56,180 nt of DNA from Gordonia amarae NBRC 15530. GTDB lineage: Bacteria; Actinomycetota; Actinomycetes; Mycobacteriales; Mycobacteriaceae. Shown piece by piece: positions 1-11,297 of this stretch. The translations under genes were made by a program, and so were the position numbers. The stretch's first letter is position 1, and the number at the start of each line of letters is the position of its first letter. The notes beneath the pieces are model-generated. The model saw only the letters and a list, made by a program, of their open reading frames with translations. It had not been told where the DNA came from and searched no databases. The stretch spans positions 1-56,180 of the forward strand of contig NZ_BAED01000015.1 of NCBI RefSeq assembly GCF_000241345.1. The letters are read 5' to 3'.

Positions 1-813
1 ACCGTGGTCAACGCGGCCGGCCGCTGGGCCGAGGGCATCGACCGCGAAGCCGTACTGGAGCAGGGTGGCGGCACCCACCTGGTCGTCGACGCCGCCCGGC
101 TCGGCAATCCGGTGGCGGGATTATCTGTGCCGCTGGGGGAGACGGCGTCGGATCTGGTGTCGATCCTGCCCGCCCAACTGGGCCGCGCATACATCGGTTT
201 CACCCGCGGCGACTTCCCGGCGGTGGGTTCGGTTGAGTCGCAGCGCAGTTCGTCGGACATCGACGTGCTGCTGTCGGTGGTCAACACCGCGCTGCAGGTG
301 CCCCTCACCCCCGCCGACATCCTCGGGACCTTTCCCGGCGGCAGCGATCTCGCCGATCCCACCCGGCGGCACCGGATTCGGTTGTCGGGCACCATGGTCA
401 GCGTCGTCGGCGGCACCCTCACCACCTACCGGCGCCGCGCCCAGGAGACGGTCGACGCCGCGATCACCGTCGGCGACCTGGCCGCGGGTCCGTGCATCAC
501 CGAGACCACCCCGCTGATCGGTGCCTCCGGCTTCGCCCCCCACAACTCCCTGCCGGCCTCCGCGTTCGCCCGCTACGGTTCGGAAACGGCCGCCGTTTTC
601 GAACGCGCCACCGTCGCCGCCCCCCACGACCAGATCGCCCCCGGCATCGACGTCACCCGCGCCGAGATCGAGTTCGCCGTCCGCCACGAGGGCGCCCTGT
701 GCGTCGACGACGTCCTCGACCGCCGCACCCGCATCGGCCTCGTCGCCGCCGACGCCGATGCCGCCCGCCACGCGGTCACCGACATCGTCACCGAAACCCT
801 CGCCGCGCTGTAG
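1..813 (+). CDS. glpD: Aerobic glycerol-3-phosphate dehydrogenase, C-terminal part (5' cut by window edge)
   Basis: The frame is open from the first base, so only about the last 270 residues are present. The fragment begins with VNAAGRWA, the conserved stretch that closes the FAD-binding part of the GlpD/DAO family. It continues through the substrate domain (GFTRGDFP and similar strands) into the helical C-terminal cap typical of bacterial GlpD (EFAVRHEGALCVDDVLDRRTR). The family oxidises sn-glycerol 3-phosphate to dihydroxyacetone phosphate at the membrane and passes electrons to quinone. The ATG/GTG codons inside the fragment are not true starts. It ends with TAG, 11 bp before the GtrA gene, so the two may be co-transcribed. 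Family assignment is firm; the choice between glpD paralogues cannot be made from this part. Confidence 0.85.
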   Translation, partial: TVVNAAGRWAEGIDREAVLEQGGGTHLVVDAARLGNPVAGLSVPLGETASDLVSILPAQLGRAYIGFTRGDFPAVGSVESQRSSSDIDVLLSVVNTALQVPLTPADILGTFPGGSDLADPTRRHRIRLSGTMVSVVGGTLTTYRRRAQETVDAAITVGDLAAGPCITETTPLIGASGFAPHNSLPASAFARYGSETAAVFERATVAAPHDQIAPGIDVTRAEIEFAVRHEGALCVDDVLDRRTRIGLVAADADAARHAVTDIVTETLAAL

Positions 814-824
814 TCGGATAGCGG

Positions 825-1235
825 GTGAACCCCATCGTCCCCCGCCGACTGGTCGCGTTCGGTCTCGTCGGCCTGCTCGGCGCCACAACAGATTTCGGTA
901 CCCGCCAGCTCGTCCTGTCGGTGGGCGCCGACCCCACGGTAGCCCGCGCCGCCAGCTACCTCGCCGGCAGTACCGTCGCCTACTACCTCAACAGCTACGT
1001 CACCTTCGCCGGCACACGATCCCGCGCCGAGAAAGCCCGCGCCGCCGTCGTCTACGCATTCTGCTTCGCCGTCGCTGTCCTCGTCGACTCCCTTGTGCGC
1101 CACCTATTTTCAGTTCTCCCCCACGTGCTGCTGATCTCCTGGGTCACCTCCCAGGCCGTCGCCACAGTCCTGAACTTCACGCTCCAGAACCTCTGGGTCT
1201 TCAAATCCCGGGCAGCGGACGGTGATACGTCTTAG
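825..1235 (+). CDS. GtrA family small membrane protein
   Basis: The 136-residue protein has four hydrophobic segments and the GtrA pattern: an N-terminal FGLVGLLGATTDF helix, an AASYLAGSTVAYYLNSYVTF segment, and a closing VLNFTLQNLWVFKSR. GtrA-fold proteins are thought to move or flip polyprenyl-linked sugars across the membrane, for example in O-antigen glucosylation or arabinogalactan assembly in mycobacteria. The GTG start is 11 bp after the glpD stop, which suggests coupling to glpD. No glycosyltransferase partner lies beside it, so its substrate cannot be named. Confidence 0.8.
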   Translation: MNPIVPRRLVAFGLVGLLGATTDFGTRQLVLSVGADPTVARAASYLAGSTVAYYLNSYVTFAGTRSRAEKARAAVVYAFCFAVAVLVDSLVRHLFSVLPHVLLISWVTSQAVATVLNFTLQNLWVFKSRAADGDTS

Positions 1236-1244
1236 AGACGGTTT

Positions 1245-2183
1245 ATGACCTCGGCCCGACTACCCGTCACGACACGAACTACGTACAATCCACTCCGACA
1301 GGGGGTGATTGTTTTGCCGATTCATTTGCCGGGGCACTACGCCGGAACGCTCTTCATCCGGACAGACTTCTCGACACCGGATACATTGTGGGACCGGGTT
1401 TGTCTCGCCGCTCAGGCCGACGTAGAGATACCAGGGAGTGGTGTGCTGGGCACGGTACTGAGCTGTATCAGCGACCGGGAGCGGTTTGGGGACCTGACTG
1501 CCGAGGACCTCGGTGACATCGCCTGGGATGGACCGTCGCGTACCTATGTGCTTCTCGCAGACGCGATCACCTTCTCAGGAGCAGAGCCGGTGACCGTGGC
1601 GGTAGTCGATACCATGGATACGCCGGGTGACAGTTTTCGGGCACGAGTTCAGGACGTCTGGTTGATTGAGGCAAGCCTGCCTACCGGAAACGCCGACTTC
1701 TTTGAGATGGCCGACTCGGCGGTGAACGGGGTGTTGCCTTTTGAGTGCCTTTCTCATTCGTTCACCCTGTATCCGGAAGTATCTGTCTCGGGCGAAGAAG
1801 CAACTCAGTTGGCACTGAACCTTCTTGCTTCGTTGGATGACCTGGCGGCGATCATCAGCCAACTCAGCATTGAGCTCACGAAGGCAGACGGCCTGGACGT
1901 GGTCTCTTGCGGTGCGAAACCGGACCTACGCAACCCCTTCGACCTCGTGGACCGCTGGGAGCAGCTCAACATAGACGACCACGGGGAAGTACCCGCACTC
2001 CCAGAAGGTTTCGCGCTCTTCGAGATCGAGTTCCGTCTGGCTGTGACACCCGGTACCCACAACCTGCCAGAAACGCTGCGTCGGCTGACGGAGAAAGCGG
2101 TGTCGCGTGCTGTCACCCCGGATAGGGACGAGAAGATCGGAAGCCCCCGCTCCATCTGCTGGACGAGCACACTGATGCACTGA
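1245..2183 (+). CDS. DUF6924-like protein of unknown function
   Basis: The middle of the protein resembles the DUF6924 family: a TLFIRTDFS opening, then a strand with CISD, then a YVLLADAITF strand, and a FFEMADSAVNGVLPF close. No catalytic motif is visible. The ATG at 1245 gives 312 residues, but the first 20 or so look unlike the family. A GTG at 1305 or a TTG at 1314 (about 9 bp after an AGGGGG run) could be the real start. The last 15 residues (RSICWTSTLMH) look like out-of-frame sequence, so the 3' end may carry a frameshift. The gene appears richer in A+T than its neighbours, consistent with transfer. Confidence 0.5.
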   Translation: MTSARLPVTTRTTYNPLRQGVIVLPIHLPGHYAGTLFIRTDFSTPDTLWDRVCLAAQADVEIPGSGVLGTVLSCISDRERFGDLTAEDLGDIAWDGPSRTYVLLADAITFSGAEPVTVAVVDTMDTPGDSFRARVQDVWLIEASLPTGNADFFEMADSAVNGVLPFECLSHSFTLYPEVSVSGEEATQLALNLLASLDDLAAIISQLSIELTKADGLDVVSCGAKPDLRNPFDLVDRWEQLNIDDHGEVPALPEGFALFEIEFRLAVTPGTHNLPETLRRLTEKAVSRAVTPDRDEKIGSPRSICWTSTLMH

Positions 2184-2294
2184 ACAGCATCTGCGGCGAT
2201 GAATACCCGCTATCCACAGGCCGGCCCCGACACCCTGGCGGTAAGGGCTGAGGCGCGCTTGAATGGGTGGCCATGCGGGGGAGGGGAAACTACC

Positions 2295-2458
2295 ATGACC
2301 GTCATGGAGACCGGTGCGCTCGGGTTGCCGTACGGTGGTCACTGGCGGATGAACGGTACGGTGCGCCGGTGCGGGCTGTCGGTGCCGAATTGTTCGAGTT
2401 CAGTGAACCTTTCGTGTTCTCGGTCCGCCCGGACGAACTGGGCGACCATTCCCGCTAG
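2295..2458 (+). pseudogene. Internally deleted Uma2-family gene remnant
   Basis: An ATG at 2295 with a good ribosome site (GGGAGGGG) opens MTVMETGALGLPYGGHW, which looks like the N-terminus of actinobacterial Uma2 (DUF820) proteins; the intact Uma2 gene at 37468-38025 begins MTVMTTFSLPHRR. From about 2345, in a different frame, the DNA encodes SLADERYGAPVRAVGAELF followed by EFSEPFVFSV and a stop at 2458. That matches the Uma2 C-terminus (compare LFSVTEPFIVSF in the intact copy). The catalytic core (PDGHRYELIDG, PDLLV, EVLSPST) is missing, so roughly 130 codons were lost and the two ends were joined out of frame. The rest of the 2184-2509 gap shows nothing I recognise. Confidence 0.6.
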
Positions 2459-2509
2459 CTGGGCATCGAGAATTGTTCAGCGGCAGTAGTATTCGAAGGT
2501 GCGCCGGCG

Positions 2510-3601
2510 TCAGTAGCCCATCGTGCGGAGGTTGACGGCGAGGAGATCGAGGTCCTCACGGCGGACGTCGAGGTGGGGGCTGACGCGCAGCACCGACTGC
2601 TCGGTGGCCAGTGGTGCGCGCCAGGAGTCGGCTGCGGTGACGAGAATGCCTGTGGCTCTGAGCTTGTCGGCGGCTGCGCGGACGTCGGCGGTCTGCCAGC
2701 CGGGGGGTGGGGCGAGGGTCACCAGGGCCGACGGTTCGTCGCCCGCTTCGAGAACCTCCCAGCTGCCGATGCCGTTGAGGCGTTCACGGGTGACGCGGCC
2801 GACTGTCGCCAGTTCGCGGAACACGCGCTGCTGGCCGACGGCGAGGAGTTCGTGGACGGCGTTGTGCAGGCCGACGCGGCCGGCGATGAAGGCGTCGGAG
2901 TCGGGGATCTCCACTTCGCGCAGCGAGTCGCGGCGGACCGCGATGAACCCGATGCCGCGCGGGCCGGTGAGCCATTTGCGGCTGGTGCCGTACACGATAT
3001 CGGCGCCGGTGACGGTGGGGACGTGGCCGACGGACTGCGACATGTCGATGACCACCGGCACGCCCGCCGCGTGCGCGACCTCCACGATCCGGACCGCCGG
3101 CTGCACCGCCCCCGACATCGAGCCGATGTGGCACAGGTGGATGAACGCGGGCTGCTCGAACTGCAGCATGTTCTCCAGGGCGTCGGTGTCGACGTGGCCG
3201 TATACGTCGCCGTCGGGGAGGGGCCGCACGGCGTAACCGCGGCGCTCGAACTCGTCGAGGTTGGGGCCGAACTCGTTCTTGGCCACCCACACGGTGGACG
3301 CCACCGGCAGCGACCAATGTGAGAGCAGCGCCCGCAGGCAGGCGCGGGCGCTTTCCCGGAAGGTGAGTTCGTCGGGGGTGTGCCCGATCAGGGACGACAG
3401 GCCGCGCAGGTCGTGCTGCATCTGTTCCGCGCAGGCGGCTGCCGCGACGTACGAGCCAGACCGGGACTCGCGCCACAGATGATCGGTGACGGCGTTGATC
3501 GTGCTGTCGGAGGAGCGTCCCGCGGCCGCCGAGTCGAGATGGATGATGTCGGGTTCGACGCGTGCGCGGTGCCACTCCTCTCCGAGTTCGCTCACGTACA
3601 T
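2510..3601 (-). CDS. egtE: Class V aminotransferase-fold PLP enzyme, EgtE-like
   Basis: The 363-residue protein is a fold-type I PLP enzyme of the aminotransferase V / cysteine desulfurase group. It shows HLDSAAAGR near residue 21, VVIDMSQSVGH with the PLP-ring aspartate at about 186, and YGTSRKWLTGPRG with the Schiff-base lysine at 209. Overall it resembles mycobacterial EgtE, the C-S lyase that converts the hercynylcysteine sulfoxide to ergothioneine. No egtA-D genes are nearby, so the specific call rests on resemblance alone and another desulfurase-like role is possible. The ATG at 3601 faces the DxDGDG gene across about 120 bp, so the two are divergent. Confidence 0.6.
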   Translation of the reverse strand: MYVSELGEEWHRARVEPDIIHLDSAAAGRSSDSTINAVTDHLWRESRSGSYVAAAACAEQMQHDLRGLSSLIGHTPDELTFRESARACLRALLSHWSLPVASTVWVAKNEFGPNLDEFERRGYAVRPLPDGDVYGHVDTDALENMLQFEQPAFIHLCHIGSMSGAVQPAVRIVEVAHAAGVPVVIDMSQSVGHVPTVTGADIVYGTSRKWLTGPRGIGFIAVRRDSLREVEIPDSDAFIAGRVGLHNAVHELLAVGQQRVFRELATVGRVTRERLNGIGSWEVLEAGDEPSALVTLAPPPGWQTADVRAAADKLRATGILVTAADSWRAPLATEQSVLRVSPHLDVRREDLDLLAVNLRTMGY

Positions 3602-3724
3602 GGGCCTAACCTACTTCAGTCGTGCGCTCGGGAGTTCAGGCGCATAAGGGCCGTGGCAGTATCCGAAAGCAGATTAATTTCAGCGAATTTGGAACCAAAC
3701 GGGGTTCGGCTGCGTCACATCCTC

Positions 3725-4375
3725 ATGGACTCGCTTATCGACTACATCTTCGGCCCGGGCGACGGCAGCGTCACTACGTGGACGAGCCGCGCCGACCTCG
3801 ACCTCAGCGGCGACGGGGTGGCCGACGCGGTGCGGCTCGATTTCGACGGCGACGGCCGGCGCGACGACGCGATGTGGGACACCGACGGCGACGGCGTCGC
3901 CGACCTGGTCGCGATCGATATCGCCGACCAGCCCGATCCCGGCACGCAGGGTCCGCCCGCGGAACGCTTCTACTCGGACTCGGGCAAGGGGCTCTGGGAT
4001 GTGCGCGAGACAGACCCGCCCAAGGCCGGGGACCGGACCCCCTCGGAGACGACAAAACCGGAGAGCACCGGACCCGACGACAGGAACCCGGGGAGCGCCA
4101 GGTCTGACGGACACCCGCCGAAGCCGGACCCCGCGACCGGGAGCGATAGACCGGAAGGCACCCAGCCGGGCAGCGGCCCGTCCAGGGGCGCGTCGCACGA
4201 CCTCGACGGTGACGGCCACCGCGACATCGAACTGCTCGCCACGCGCGGCGGCGGTGGTCGGTTGTACCTCGACACCGACGGCGACGGAGTCTTCGATCAG
4301 GTGCTCATCGATTCCGACGGCGACGGACGCGCCGACAGCATGCGACGCCGCGGGGAGCCGGGTTTCGACAGGTGA
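3725..4375 (+). CDS. DxDGDG repeat (calcium-binding-like) protein, no signal peptide
   Basis: With the ATG at 3725 the protein is 216 residues. A first cluster of acidic repeats (DLSGDGVAD, DFDGDGRRDD, DTDGDGVAD) spans about residues 25-65. A proline, serine and glycine-rich linker follows, and a second cluster (DLDGDGHRD, DTDGDGVFD, DSDGDGRAD) spans about 155-205. Such DxDGDGxxD loops bind calcium in EF-hand and thrombospondin type-3 repeats. I see no signal peptide or membrane segment; the start is MDSLIDYIFGPGDG. Related actinobacterial proteins are sometimes labelled pullulanase, which nothing here supports. The frame is open upstream to 3380, but that stretch is antisense to the egtE-like gene. 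It converges on the MFS gene with a 6-bp gap. Confidence 0.65.
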   Translation: MDSLIDYIFGPGDGSVTTWTSRADLDLSGDGVADAVRLDFDGDGRRDDAMWDTDGDGVADLVAIDIADQPDPGTQGPPAERFYSDSGKGLWDVRETDPPKAGDRTPSETTKPESTGPDDRNPGSARSDGHPPKPDPATGSDRPEGTQPGSGPSRGASHDLDGDGHRDIELLATRGGGGRLYLDTDGDGVFDQVLIDSDGDGRADSMRRRGEPGFDR

Positions 4376-4381
4376 GACCGG

Positions 4382-5698
4382 TTACCCGGTGGTGGCCGGC
4401 AGTTGCGGCGGGACCGGGACCGCCGCCGGGTGCAGCATCCGGACCGAAACGATGCCCAGCAGGTACAGCACGGTGCCCACCAGCGGCAGCAGGACGGTGC
4501 GGCCGTCGCCGGGAACCGTGAGTGCGGCCACGGTGATGGCGCAGACATAGGCCACGTTGAAGGTGGCGTCCTGGACGGAGAACACCTGCCCGCGCACCCA
4601 GTCACGGATGTCGCATTGCATCGCGACGTCGCCGCACAGCTTGACGGTCTGTCCCACCAGCCCGAGCGCGACGGCCGCGATGTAGATGACGGGCAACGAG
4701 TAGGTGAGCAGGCACAGTTCGATGAGCGCGCCCAGGATGAGGGAGATCATCAGGGTGGTGCGGCGGCCCACCCGTTCGACGGCCAGTGGCGTGGTGATGG
4801 CCGCGAGCAACGCCCCGGCGGCGGTGGCGCTGCCGACCGCCGCGATGATCTCGAGGCCGTCGCCTTTGCTGATGGCCCGGCTGAACACGAGCAGGGTGAG
4901 GGTGTTGATCCCGAACACCAGCCGGTGCATGCCGATCGCCGACAGTGCGGCCGCCACCGTCGGGGTGTGGATGACCTCGCGCAGACCGTGCCACAGACCC
5001 ACCACCACGGCGTGCGTCACCGAACTGCCGGGATCGTCGGCGTGATCGGGGCCGAGCTGACGGGGATGGAAACCTCGGGCGATGGCCGCCGCGAGCAACG
5101 CGAGGACCACCGCGCCCAGTTCGGTCGTGGCGCTGCCGGTGTTGTCCGAACCGAAGATGAGGCGCAGACCTGCGGCGATACCCGCGCCGACGGCCAGCAT
5201 GCCGGCGCCGAGGGTCACGAACACGGCGTTGATCGCGACGATCACCTCGCGCGGCGCCACGTGCGGCAGACCCGCCGACATGCCGGACGCCACGAACCGG
5301 CTCGCGCCGGTGACTATGAGCGCGGAGATGAGTACGGCGGTGTCGGGAGCCCCGGTCGCGATCACAACGGAGACGAGTCCGACGAGGAGCGCCCGCAGGG
5401 TGTTGGCGACGACCAGCACCGCCCGGCGGTCCCAGTGATCGAGAAGAGCCCCCGCGAACGGGCCGATCACCGAATACGGCAGGAGCAGCACGGCGAGGCC
5501 ACCGGCGATGGCCAGCGGGTCGGCGTGCCGCTCGGGATTGAACAGGATCGCGCCGAACAGGCCGGCCTGGAACACCCCGTCGGTGAGCTGGCTGGCCAGC
5601 CGCACGGCGAGCAGACGGCGCAGACCGGGCAGACGCATGGCGCGCAGAAACACCCGGGCCGTTCCGTGTTTCGTATCGCTCGCCGGACCAGAGACCAT
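4382..5698 (-). CDS. Major facilitator superfamily transporter
   Basis: From the ATG at 5698 the protein has 438 residues and about ten to twelve hydrophobic segments. It carries an MFS-like loop (GALLDHWDRRAVLVV) after the second helix and the repeat GR-rich loop (VERVGRRTTLMI) in the second half. Its place, divergent from yqgE and near leuS, matches Rv0037c of M. tuberculosis. The open frame runs upstream to 5863, but those residues are low-complexity and overlap yqgE, so I chose the internal start MVSGPASD. The substrate is unknown. Confidence 0.8.
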   Translation of the reverse strand: MVSGPASDTKHGTARVFLRAMRLPGLRRLLAVRLASQLTDGVFQAGLFGAILFNPERHADPLAIAGGLAVLLLPYSVIGPFAGALLDHWDRRAVLVVANTLRALLVGLVSVVIATGAPDTAVLISALIVTGASRFVASGMSAGLPHVAPREVIVAINAVFVTLGAGMLAVGAGIAAGLRLIFGSDNTGSATTELGAVVLALLAAAIARGFHPRQLGPDHADDPGSSVTHAVVVGLWHGLREVIHTPTVAAALSAIGMHRLVFGINTLTLLVFSRAISKGDGLEIIAAVGSATAAGALLAAITTPLAVERVGRRTTLMISLILGALIELCLLTYSLPVIYIAAVALGLVGQTVKLCGDVAMQCDIRDWVRGQVFSVQDATFNVAYVCAITVAALTVPGDGRTVLLPLVGTVLYLLGIVSVRMLHPAAVPVPPQLPATTG

Positions 5699-5747
5699 CG
5701 CCTCAGAGTACCGACCGGAGCTGTGAACCGCGTGCGATGATGGTCGG

Positions 5748-6386
5748 GTGACCGGCGGTGACGATGCGCAAGATCCGACTCCCGACTTCTCGCCCGACGC
5801 GGGATCGGGCGCCCGGCAGATGCCGCCGCGGATCCGGCCGGGGTCGCTGCTCATCGCGTCCACGGATCTGATCGAGCCGACGTTCCGCCGCTCGGTGATC
5901 TACATGATGGAGCACAACGGCGCGGGCAGCCTCGGGGTCATCATCAACCAGATGAGCCAGGCGGCCGTCCACAATCTCCTCCCGCAGTGGACCGACCTCG
6001 CCGGTTCACCGCGCGCCCTGTTCGTCGGTGGCCCGGTCAAACCCGACGCCGCACTCTGCCTGGGCATCCTCAAACCGGGGATGTCCGACGACGAGGAGCT
6101 GGGGATGCGGCCGGTCGACGGGCGTGTCGTGCTCATCGACCTCGACGCCGACCCCGAACTTCTGGCCGACCAGGTCGAGGGTGTGCGGATCTTCGCCGGC
6201 TACGCGGGCTGGGGTCCCGGTCAACTCGAGAGCGAACTCGCCGACGGCAGCTGGCTGGTCGCCTCGGCCCTGCCCGGCGACATCCTGGCACCCCCGGCCG
6301 CCGACCTGTGGTTCTCGGTCCTGCGCCGCCAGCCCTGGCCGCTCCCGCTCCTGGCCACCCACCCCATCGACGTCCTGCGCAACTGA
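5748..6386 (+). CDS. YqgE/AlgH (UPF0301) family protein
   Basis: The 212-residue protein begins at GTG 5748. After about 27 variable residues it has the family signature PGSLLIASTDLIEPTFRRSV followed by YMMEHN, then LGVIINQ, LFVGGPV and the GYAGWGPGQLESEL block, with WLVASA near the end. It is the orthologue-position match of Rv0038. The biochemical role of the family is not settled; it is a single-domain cytoplasmic protein once linked to alginate regulation in Pseudomonas. It is divergent from the MFS gene (49 bp between starts) and convergent with the SdpI-like gene. Confidence 0.9.
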   Translation: MTGGDDAQDPTPDFSPDAGSGARQMPPRIRPGSLLIASTDLIEPTFRRSVIYMMEHNGAGSLGVIINQMSQAAVHNLLPQWTDLAGSPRALFVGGPVKPDAALCLGILKPGMSDDEELGMRPVDGRVVLIDLDADPELLADQVEGVRIFAGYAGWGPGQLESELADGSWLVASALPGDILAPPAADLWFSVLRRQPWPLPLLATHPIDVLRN

Positions 6387-6454
6387 CCTGTGCCGGGTTG
6401 GGAGCCGAGACGACCGCATGACCGGACCACCTCGAGCGGAACGCAGAAGTACAG

Positions 6455-6973
6455 CTAACGCTTGCCGGCCGCGGAGTCCGTCTCGCACATCCCCTGCAAC
6501 GCGCACGACCCGCAGCTCGACTGGCCGCAGTCGTCGGCAGGTGATCCGGCCTTCTCGTCACCGCAGGCAGACGCGGTCGCGCCGTGATCGTCGCCCCCGG
6601 AGCAGCAGTCACAACCACTGCCCGACTCGTCGGGCAGCGCCTGCGCGGCCCGGATACCGAGCCCGCTGACCACGCCGACCGTCACCACGGCCACGACCAG
6701 CGCGGCGAGCGCGAACAACACCGACCAGCCGCTGTCGACGCCGAGGGTGAGGACGCCGCCCATCACGAGGATGACGGCCGCCCCGATGAATCCGGGCCCG
6801 GCGACCTTGTTGGCCAGCACGAACGCGGCCTCGGACTTGCCGGTCTCGGGGGAGCGGACACCGAACCAGCGGTTGCCGGGGAGTGTGCCGGTGACACCGA
6901 GGACGCCGACGGTGCCCCACACCGCGGCACACACGAACACCAGCACGGCTGCGACGACAGTCAGGACACTCAC
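6455..6973 (-). CDS. SdpI-like membrane protein with cysteine-rich C-terminal tail
   Basis: Residues 1-112 hold three hydrophobic segments and the SdpI-family stretch [19 protein letters not shown] followed by VLANKVAGP, like the small membrane gene (Rv0039c) beside leuS in mycobacteria. Residues 118-165 form a separate hydrophilic tail with eight cysteines (121, 123, 124, 137, 149, 154, 157, 163) in CDCC, CGSC and single positions plus a histidine. This suggests a metal-binding or redox module on one membrane face. SdpI proteins act as immunity and sensor proteins in Bacillus, but no toxin gene is here and that role is not implied. It is divergent from leuS, with about 100 bp between starts. 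Confidence 0.75.
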   Translation of the reverse strand: MSVLTVVAAVLVFVCAAVWGTVGVLGVTGTLPGNRWFGVRSPETGKSEAAFVLANKVAGPGFIGAAVILVMGGVLTLGVDSGWSVLFALAALVVAVVTVGVVSGLGIRAAQALPDESGSGCDCCSGGDDHGATASACGDEKAGSPADDCGQSSCGSCALQGMCETDSAAGKR

Positions 6974-7074
6974 GGTCAGCCAGTCTACGACGCACGGTCG
7001 TCGACGGGCCAGTCACCATCGGCAACGACAGGAGGCGATTCGGATCACGACGGCCCACGATTTACGCTGGTCGG

Positions 7075-9948
<2,874 letters not shown>

Positions 9949-9962
9949 GAGCGGAAAACCCC

Positions 9963-10388
9963 ATGGAAAACTGTGTGTTCTGCGGCATCATCAGCGGGCA
10001 TGTGCCCGGCACCAAGGTGGCCGAGGACGATCTGACGCTGACGTTCATGGACATCAACCCGGCCGCCGACGGCCACATGCTGGTGATCCCCAAGTTCCAC
10101 TCCGAGGACCTGCTGGAGATCGACGCCGAGGACCTCACCGCGGTCACCCTGTCCGCCCAGCGCGCCGCGAAGGCCGCGATGAGCGAACTCGGCGCCGACG
10201 GCGTCAACCTCCTGAACTGCTGCAAGGCTCCGGCCTGGCAGACGGTGTTCCACTTCCACCTGCACGTGATCCCGCGCTACACCGACAAGACCAAGGACCG
10301 CCTCACCCTTCCGTGGCGCCCCGGCATCGGTGAACGCCCCGCCGTCCTCGAAGAGCTCGGCGCCCGCCTGCGCTCAGGTCTGAGCTGA
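9963..10388 (+). CDS. HIT family nucleotide-binding hydrolase
   Basis: The protein has 141 residues. The histidine triad FHFHLHVIPR places His97, His99 and His101 in the active site, and Cys4/Cys7 at the start (NCVFCGII) resemble the zinc-site cysteines of Hint/HIT proteins. MDINPAADGHMLVIP is the usual central block. These enzymes hydrolyse AMP-linked phosphoramidates or dinucleoside polyphosphates; the exact substrate is not known here. A GGAGCGG ribosome site sits just upstream, and the 14-bp gap from leuS points to co-transcription. It converges on the VOC gene with only a 6-bp gap. Confidence 0.9.
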   Translation: MENCVFCGIISGHVPGTKVAEDDLTLTFMDINPAADGHMLVIPKFHSEDLLEIDAEDLTAVTLSAQRAAKAAMSELGADGVNLLNCCKAPAWQTVFHFHLHVIPRYTDKTKDRLTLPWRPGIGERPAVLEELGARLRSGLS

Positions 10389-10394
10389 CCGACT

Positions 10395-10796
10395 TCAGTT
10401 GGCGTTCTTGCTGAACCGGAAGATATTGCCTTCCGGGTCGTGCAGCACGGACTGCCAGGCCCCGTAGTAGGTCCGGAACGGTTCCTTGACGACGACGGCG
10501 CCCAACTCGACGGCGCGGGCGGTCATGGTGTCGACGGCCTCGTCCGACTCGGTCCCGAACGTCCAGATCGAGTTGCCCGGCGCGGCGAGGTCGGCTTCGG
10601 GCAGGTTGAGCAGGTCGAACGCCCCCGGCGAGTGAAAGCCGATGATCGGGCCGTCGCTGCGGAGTGCCCGGAAGATGTCCGACTCGAGTTCGGGGATCTC
10701 GTCGTATCCCAGCAGGTCCCGGTAGAACGTGGCGAGTGCGACGAAATCGCGGCAGATCACAGTGATGTACGACATCGAAACGGTGGGCTTGTCCAT
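10395..10796 (-). CDS. VOC (glyoxalase/bleomycin resistance) superfamily protein
   Basis: A single VOC domain of 133 residues: a first beta-alpha-beta-beta-beta unit (MSYITVICRDFVALATFYRD) and a second closing with VLHDPEGNIFRF, the usual position of the second metal-ligand glutamate (PEGN). I chose ATG 10796 because it has GGGAAGGA 4 bp upstream; the open frame begins at 10844 but those residues are not VOC-like. The domain could bind a small ligand or act as a metal-dependent lyase or dioxygenase; nothing here shows which. Confidence 0.8.
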   Translation of the reverse strand: MDKPTVSMSYITVICRDFVALATFYRDLLGYDEIPELESDIFRALRSDGPIIGFHSPGAFDLLNLPEADLAAPGNSIWTFGTESDEAVDTMTARAVELGAVVVKEPFRTYYGAWQSVLHDPEGNIFRFSKNAN

Positions 10797-10900
10797 GGCG
10801 TCCTTCCCAGGGCTTGCGGACGGGGGCTGGGGAACGTCCATCAATGGTGAGCGCCACTGACCGCAGCCGCCACTCGACGACGCGATCTTGCCGGAAGCGG

Positions 10901-11233
10901 CTACTTGGGCGGGAGGGTCGCCACCAGGTCCCAGCCCAGACGCACCCAGTCGCGGAGCTGGTCATCGGCGGCGACGCCTGCCTTGTCGACGTGCACCCAG
11001 CCCTTGATCTCGCGGCCCGACATGACCATCGGCTCGACGTGGTCGCGGCCCAGGATCTCCTCGGTCTCCTCCCGCGGCACCCGCACCATGATGTGGCCCT
11101 CGCGGTTGGCGGCGACGGCCATGTTGCCGTTGCGCAGGAAGGCGAGTCCGCCGAACATCGCCTTCTCGGTGACACCGGTTTCGCCGGACAGTACTTCGCG
11201 AATGCGGTCGGCGAGTTCCTCGTCGTAGGCCAT
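10901..11233 (-). CDS. TfoX N-terminal domain protein
   Basis: From the ATG at 11233 the protein is 110 residues, the size of stand-alone TfoX-N proteins. It has the family features ADRIREVLSG, VTEKAMFGGLAFLRNGNMAV, MVRVPREE and a C-terminal WVRLGWDLVATLPPK helix. TfoX/Sxy controls competence genes in gamma-proteobacteria, but the short actinobacterial forms have no proven role. The start overlaps the outermost frame of the divergent sugar dehydrogenase gene, whose real start is 65 bp away, so the two share a short divergent promoter region. Confidence 0.75.
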   Translation of the reverse strand: MAYDEELADRIREVLSGETGVTEKAMFGGLAFLRNGNMAVAANREGHIMVRVPREETEEILGRDHVEPMVMSGREIKGWVHVDKAGVAADDQLRDWVRLGWDLVATLPPK

Positions 11234-11297
11234 GCTCAACGCTAGCGCGCCGGTCAACACCGCCCTGTCCGAAACGTCCGGATCTACGCTGGACGGT

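Noticed and set aside
4403..5740. 445-codon plus-strand frame over the MFS gene
   Set aside because: Arginine, glycine and histidine-rich shadow of the MFS gene.
6974..7074. T-box leader for leuS
   Set aside because: The gap is only about 100 bp and shows no T-box sequence or stable leader hairpin.
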